Below, piece after piece: positions 58,311-64,000 of a DNA stretch of 64,000 nucleotides. The notes beneath the pieces were generated by a model that was not told the origin of the DNA, searched no databases, and worked only from the letters and a program-made list of their open reading frames with translations. This DNA comes from Paramacrobiotus metropolitanus (Eukaryota > Tardigrada > Eutardigrada > Parachela > Macrobiotidae): assembly GCF_019649055.1 (NCBI RefSeq), contig NW_026570322.1:1-64000 (forward strand), read 5' to 3'. How positions within the stretch are numbered: position 1 is the first letter of the stretch; each line of letters begins with the position of its first letter. The translations under genes were made by a program, and so were the position numbers.

Positions 58311-58456
58311 CTACGATTCGAGTGACAAGTCCAACGATTTCTGGAAGAACCTGGATTTCAAAAACTTTGACGATCTACCGTTTGGAAAAATGGCTCAACT
58401 GTGCATTGCTAGAGATTATTTAGCCTGGGTTCCCACCTCCTGTCGTCGCCGCTAAC
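58311..58456 (+). CDS. Possible extra 3' exon
   Basis: After an acceptor tattattttag, a frame reads YDSSDKSNDFWKNLDFKNFD, DLPFGKMAQLCIARDYLAWV and PTSCRRR before the stop. It looks coding and could be an alternative last exon of the 55.1-kb gene or a fragment of another. No matching donor in phase 2 was found. Confidence 0.35.
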
Positions 58457-59431
58457 CGAAATTATTCAACCAAGAATTTTTTGTTATGATCTTTTTTATG
58501 CGTAGTACTGCCACAGCTTAACAGTCTACAAGGCCGTTTTAAAAACGGCGTCTTTACTTGGTTGTACTACAAAAATACAGATACCTACTTTCTGCAATGT
58601 GCAATTCTTATAATTGGATGCCTTTCATCCGCAAAACATCTGCATATCTGAAGTGTGTACAAGCCCATCTCATATCAAGGTCATGTTTATCTGTGTACCT
58701 AGGAAATCACTAGCCACCATTCCAGTTAAGCCGAAAAGTCGAAAACGTATCGCGGTTGTATTTTTTAATGTGAAAGTGCGGTATGATGTCCTGTATCAAC
58801 CAGAGGCCTCAAGAAAACCGGAAGAATGTTGGTCATGTAAAAAAAGAATTAGGATAAGGCCCGAGTCTAACTACATGTAAAATCAACAATTTTTCAACTG
58901 ACTTTTGCGCTGCAGGTGCATTTTGCCCTCTGCTTTCGCTGTAAGTATCGCTTCCGTATGCAATCATGTATACGATAAGCGGGCTTATCGCTATGCTTTT
59001 CACACTGTCGCACAAAATTAACGTAGTGCAGAAAAGTTCGGATATACCGCCGTACAGGCCTATACTGCACCGTACTTGTAACAGTCATGTTACGCTCAGG
59101 TTCTCAACAGCAGAGTCCAACAGCAGAACAAGAAAGCCAAACCTAAGCAACCATGAATTTTTATAATGCGCTAATGGATTGCGAGTGCCCTAGGTTGTCT
59201 TCCTCATCTAGAGTAGATATTCTGTCTGCAGATTTCTGCTCTGGTCGATAAGACTTATTGCAACGTAGACTTATTGAAACGCGCTTGTACATATAATACA
59301 TATATATAGATTAGCTCACAACATTCACTGTTTTTACCCTCTGCACTGTTAGTAACTGCAATAATATGGCCTGGATTCTGATTTTTACCAATATCTGCTT
59401 GTAAATGTAACGTTTTTGAACATCTTTAATC
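58457..59431. other. Intergenic upstream of K5
   Basis: No gene recognised. The K5 promoter is expected close to 59431. Confidence 0.45.
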
Positions 59432-60571
59432 ATGATTGAGTCTTTCGGCAGCAATTGCACATATGTTTATGACAGTAAAAACAGCTTAGTAGGTTACGGT
59501 CCCTTTGGTTCTGTTTACACAGCCACCGTAAAAGAGCGTGGTGATTTTACCGGTCCGGAACAAGTGGCTGTTAAGGAAATCTATCGAGACTCATCATTCA
59601 GTGGACCATTGTTTCTGTACGAAGATGTTCGCAGTAGGTGCGAAGTCTTGTTACAACTTAAGCACGAGAACTTGGTTGGGTACTACAGAATTACCATTCG
59701 AGAAGTAGCTAAAGGAACCGTGATGGAGATCATGATGGATCACTTTCCGGGTATGGGCTTCATCGTTAGACACTTTGGAAACTCATATGTTATTTTTGGG
59801 GCATTTGTATGATGCATGGGACTCCCTCAGTTAGACGTGGTAAAGCTCAAAACCAACTTAGCCAAAACATTTTCTTATTAATTTTGCAGAAAGCCACTTG
59901 AGTCAATTTTAAAGAACAGGCCAAGGGAAAGTTTGTCCTTGATCAATCTGACAGATTTCGCGAAGCAGATTGCTAATGGCTTAGTATTTCTGCATAAAAA
60001 CGGAATTGTGCATTGCGATATTAAACCAGCGAATACATAGTTGCAAGGGAAAGCAAATGGAGGATACAATTTGCACATTGGCTGTTTAGAGAATGTTGTC
60101 AGGATACAGCAAAGCAGCACACGTACGAACGACATAGCACAACTGCGTGGAACCATGCGGTATATGTCACCCGAAATGCTGCGCCGTTTTATGGCATTTA
60201 CCACAGACCCACCCCCTGGCAGGAAAACAGATGTGTGGAGTCTCGGTTGTGTTATTCTTGATCTAGTTGACTTTCATTATGGCATCAAAGAAAGATGGTT
60301 GAAGAAAAACGGAACTGCGGAAAAGTTTCTGACAGATGATGCAAGTGCTGAAGCGATCGCCTTAATGGTTGTGAAAGGCTACTTCCCAGTGGTACCGGAC
60401 GGCATTCACAAAGGGATCAAATCAGTTTTGGAAGTTTGTCTATGCGATGTCATCTCACGTTGCCCGTCTAAAGACGTACTGGAACTATTGCGCAACATTG
60501 TCCATGAAGTGACAGCGGTCAGGTCTTTCGACAGCTCTTGCACTTACCATTACGATCACAGTAATGACCAG

Positions 60572-60624
60572 ATAGGAGGAGGTGCTTCCGGCTGGGTCAC
60601 CCAGCCGGAAGCACCTCCTCCTAT
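60572..60624. repeat. 26-bp-arm perfect palindrome in the K5 glycine loop
   Basis: 60572-60597 and 60599-60624 are exact complements around a single base. The left arm is the normal coding sequence for IGGGASG; the right arm is its inverted copy, followed by tagcctgggtctataaa where the gene resumes. Confidence 0.9.
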
Positions 60625-61195
60625 AGCCTGGGTCTATAAAGCAGTTATAAAGATACGTGGAAACTTCACCGGCAACGATGTCATGGTGGTGAAGAGGATT
60701 TTTCTGAAGGACGAGATAAGCGGGAATGTGGGGAAACATCGGGTGGGCGCAACTGATGGATTAGTGTGGTTACCTTTATTGTCAGTTAAGCATGACAATG
60801 TGATGGCCTATTATAAAATAATTATCGAAAAGAAGCAAGCGGGAACCATAATTGAATTGCTGATGGACTATATTCCAGGTTTGTAGCATTTACGAGCAGT
60901 ACCAGCTAGCTACCAGCCTTCCACGTGCAAGTATATTTGGAAAGTCATTTTTGCGTATAACTTTACTGGCTGCTTATTATGCGTATAACATGACTAGCTG
61001 CTTGTATACTCTTTTACGTTATAAGCAGCAACTGTACATGTACAACCACCACTACTAGCAGTACTTCTACTGCGATTCGCAGTGATTGTACGGTTTCTGG
61101 TCAACTTTCTGCTTATACATTCGCAGTTACTCGCAGTCTTTGAACATGCTTACATAGGATTCAGGATTGCAAAAGGGCAGCAAAATTGTAGAAAA

Positions 61196-61245
61196 GCGAA
61201 TTGTCGGTCGGCAGTCTGTCGGTCAGCAAAACGGAGTAAACTGAC
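61196..61245. repeat. Short run of foldback-arm units
   Basis: attgtcggtcggcagtctgt followed by cggtcagcaaaac repeats the unit of the arm at 33635-33875. It lies in K5 intron 2, just before exon 3. Confidence 0.55.
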
Positions 61246-62435
61246 GTGCTACCATTTGAAAATAGTAAAACAATTGAATTATTTTATTATCAGTATTTTG
61301 CAGACGGAGATTTGACGACGTTTACCAAATCCAGTGAACCGCTATCTTGGGCCAACGTGGTCGACTTTGCGCAGCAAATCGGAACTGGTTTGATGTTTTT
61401 ACACTCTAGAAACTTCGTGCACTGCGACCTGAAACCAGCAAACATATTATTGCGACGGCACATTGGGAAAACTTTTAACTTGCAGATCGCTGATCTGGAT
61501 GATGGTGTCATAACCGAACATAGCCGCGTATGCAGCAAAGATGGCGGAAAACTCAAGGCTACGGCACGGTATATGTCACCGGAAATGGCAAAGGCGTTTG
61601 TTGAAACCGATTGTGGCTTGCCGGGAAGAAAAACCGACGTGTGGAGTCTTGGTTGCATAATCATAGACTTAATGGATTGTCATTACGGCAATCTTGACAA
61701 ATGGTTTCAAGGTGGACGGAAATGGATATACGCGAATGTGAATTTCTGATAAAAGTGATGGAGCTCCTACAATATTTCGAATTGCGATGGGTTTCGTACC
61801 GCTCATGCTTCCATCTATACATGGAAGAATTATTGAGGCAACAAGAAACTGCTTCTGCGAGAACATTAAACAGCGAGACTCTTCAACAGAGTTACTTGAA
61901 AAGTTAAAGAAGCTTGATCCTGGACTCGGCGAGATGAACAATGGATCGTCAGGTACTCACACTGTATTTGTACATATTACCTAATTATGTGATACGTGTA
62001 CAGTATAACCGAACGATGTGACAAAATGTACTGTACTAGTTGCTTTTATTTGCTGCAGCAAGGTTGAGCCGAATTTCGGATGATTACACCGCGCTCTTGC
62101 GAGTGATAAACTCCACAGTTGGAAAAGAGCCGGAAGACGTGCAACTGGCTGTGGCATGGGTCATAAAAAACCGCGGGGATCAGGATCGTGCCGAATGGGG
62201 TGGCGGTTCCATCGCCTCGGTGTGTGGCCATCTGGAGTCGCTCGGGAGTTTTAAAAACGATACCGCCGAGTTACACGATGCGAATTCTCAAAAGAAAACT
62301 GAAAGCTGGCTGGAGAGGGCGTACGACCGCCCGGATCCTACGGAAGGAGCCGTGTACTTTACCAAAAAGAAAAACGAAACACAACGGTCACTGTGTAAAA
62401 TTGCGGGATACTGGTTCCAAACGGAACTGGAGTAA

Positions 62436-63134
62436 GAAAGTTAGCAGTTAGAAGGTTAGCAAGTTAGCAGTTAGAAAGTGAAAGTTAGCAGATACATGTC
62501 CTACTTTTTTCGTACTAATGTTTCAAGTTTTTCACTAGCCTAGCGATCATACGTACATGTATGTACTTTGAATTTTTTATTACTTCAAACCATCATTATA
62601 TAAAAATGTATCAAATGCAATTAGAAAAACAAAAGCTCGTTAAATAACTCAGCTTTCTCCACGGTGCTCATGGCTGAAACTGCGCCACCCCGCTGCGTCT
62701 CTATCTAGAGACAGTCACTGTCGTAGAAATTGGTGCTTGTACTCTTTTTTTGTGTGCCTCAAATCGCCGCATCCATCGTATCTTCAAATTTTTTTGTTGT
62801 TTCGCGTGCTGTCCGTAATACTGTCAAATGACGGGGTTTGCAGTGTTTTCCACTATGTACTGTACTACAATGGGGCTTCCCTCGTCTCGGAAAGGTGCAT
62901 CGTTTTTCATTAATTAAGTAACAATTTTTTATTACAGTTAAATAATCCGCAGAACAGTCAATTTCAAAGCAGGTATATTTTTTATTTTCAAACAATTTTT
63001 GGTAGTTTTTCAACAAGACATTTGTATACAGTCGACAATGTAGGTGTGAGCAGTCGTTTAATCAAGTAGGAATGGAATGCACGCGGCGTTATAGTCAGTG
63101 CACTAAACACAAAGTACTATAGCTGTTACCAAGT
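62436..63134. other. Intergenic, no gene recognised
   Basis: Short direct repeats gttagcagttagaa follow the K5 stop (62440-62490). The rest shows no coding signal. Confidence 0.5.
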
Positions 63135-64000
63135 CTAGTTGTTGGCCATAATTTCGTATATCCAATTCATCGCGTAAGCGGTGTTGGCGTAGACCTGTAA
63201 TACCGAACCAGCTTATTAGAATTATCTGTATGCATTGGCTGCGCGTGTTAATAATAGCGGTCTATGACTGTTGAAACCAAATAAAAATTAATCCGACATC
63301 CGAAAGAAACCGTACGGGATGAAGCGGAATTGGCAGTATTGAAACCGTACGGGACAAGATTGAACTGGCAGGATCGAAAACACTAAAATAAATTCATACC
63401 GCGGGAAAATCGATGTGCGCACAAGTCGGTGGTCCCCAGCTAACAATCCCGGCTACCATGTATTTGTTGTATTGGTTCTTGCAGACAAAAGGTCCGCCCG
63501 AGTCTCCGTGGCAGGTGTTCTTCCCGCCTAGCCAGTTTCCAGTTAAAAGCATGCACGCTCGTTAAATGAAATCAACATACCGATTCCCAAGAATCCCGAG
63601 CAGATCATGCGATCATTGATCCTGAGAGAAAAACACGACATTATTTTAAGTTTTTAACCGGTTTCTAATAAAAAGCTGCTCACTTGTTCGGACCGTGCAT
63701 CTCACCACAAACGGTTCGGTTAACCACCGGTACGGTCACGTGGCGCAGTGGTTTACCACCGTTTCGTGTTTGCGGTGCCAGGTTCGCAAATGTTTCCGGA
63801 TTAGGAACCCACCCACCGGTATTTCGCCCCCAACCTGACAGAATTACAGAACATTACCCGTAAACAATAATAAGCGATAAAGATAAACCGTCCAAATTGC
63901 GAAGACATAAACGCACAAAATCGAAAATTAAACGAATGAAAAGGTAAAAGATTCGTACCGGATGCTATGCACATGGTATCGGGCGCGACCTCTTGTCCTT
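63135..64000 (-). CDS. S1 family (trypsin-like) serine protease, C-terminal part
   Basis: Minus strand; exons 64000-63959 (continues beyond the window), 63834-63684, 63621-63581, 63527-63400 and 63194-63135, with all phases matching. Order of motifs: VAPDTMCIAS joined to GWGRNTGGWVP (the conserved SGWG), LRHVTVPVVNRTVC, INDRMICSGFLGIGG, then CHGDSGGPFVCKN with the catalytic Ser, AGIVSWGPPTCAH, and VYANTAYAMNWIYEIMANN ending in a stop. The His and Asp of the triad lie outside the window. Specificity pocket: GGKNTC places Lys, not Asp, at the position six before the catalytic Ser, so trypsin-type Arg/Lys cleavage is doubtful. Usual role: secreted digestive or immune protease. The PAVY in place of PGVY is unusual. 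A relic of the 3' end lies at 44400-44580. Confidence 0.85.

Larger units (their letters stand above)
59432..62435 (+). pseudogene. K5: tandem-kinase plus SleB-like gene, broken copy
   Basis: Exons 59432-59750, 59890-60878, 61304-61952 and 62059-62435. Exon 1 is open (MIESFGSNCTYVYDSKNSLV, GYGPFGSVY, VAVKEIY). Exon 2 lacks four bases at its start relative to the paralogues (length 989, 993 expected) and has TAG at 60038-60040 in the catalytic loop (HCDIKPANT then stop). A 36-bp in-frame insert, part of a palindrome, splits the glycine loop of kinase 2 (GGGASG, 12 residues, WVYKA). Exon 3 reads well (FVHCDLKPANILLRR, ADLDDG, RYMSPEM, RKTDVWSLGC) until an indel near 61735. Exon 4 is intact and SleB-like (EPEDVQLAVAWVIKNRGDQD, RPDPTEGAVYF, CKIAGYWFQTELE). 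As a kinase it is dead; expression of exon 4 alone is untested. Confidence 0.72.

Noticed and set aside
62759-63016. 85-codon minus-strand frame before the trypsin gene
   Set aside because: Composition and lack of motifs suggest chance. The trypsin 3' end is already closed at 63135.

Overview
The window is nuclear DNA of an animal. Genes are split by GT-AG introns, many only 40-150 bp. The protein families are metazoan: Piccolo/synaptotagmin-type C2 domains, Kelch repeats, F-box, leucine-rich repeats and an S1 trypsin. Transposon relics are frequent. Two genes (about 4.6-7.5 kb and 55.1-58.1 kb) combine Tudor-like barrels with F-box-type C-termini, a layout I associate from memory with eutardigrades. 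A tardigrade is my best guess, held with moderate confidence.

Layout. (1) 0.3-22.7 kb: six plus-strand copies of a small C2-domain gene whose closest match in my memory is the Piccolo C2A domain. Copy 3 is complete (start exon, membrane segment, basic linker, C2). Copies 2, 5 and 6 lack the membrane exon, and copies 1 and 4 are broken. Copies 1-2-3 pair with 4-5-6, so the array probably grew by block duplication. A minus-strand Tudor-like/F-box gene with an internal stop (4.6-7.5 kb) and a frameshifted LRR gene (15.0-16.1 kb) sit between the copies. (2) 23-35 kb: one small membrane ORF, one unrecognised minus-strand ORF, a non-LTR retrotransposon tail, an intact LRR gene (28.5-29.6 kb), a 51-bp minisatellite and several inverted-repeat elements. 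(3) 35.2-62.4 kb: a kinase cluster. A minus-strand kinase-Kelch gene is divergent from four plus-strand genes (called K2-K5) that encode two tandem kinase domains followed by a C-terminal domain resembling bacterial SleB-type cell-wall hydrolases. K4 is the intact copy (predicted 769 aa). A 4.0-kb LTR retrotransposon with apparently identical LTRs lies in one of its introns. K2, K3 and K5 have broken kinase exons, yet their last (SleB-like) exon stays open. (4) 63.1-64.0 kb: the 3' part of a trypsin gene on the minus strand, with a relic of the same gene behind K3.

The most novel item is the tandem-kinase/SleB-like fusion. Domain 1 looks like a pseudokinase; domain 2 keeps catalytic residues but is of the non-RD type. 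A role in sensing or answering bacteria is an inference only. All exon boundaries were read by eye from splice consensus, reading phase and comparison between paralogues.
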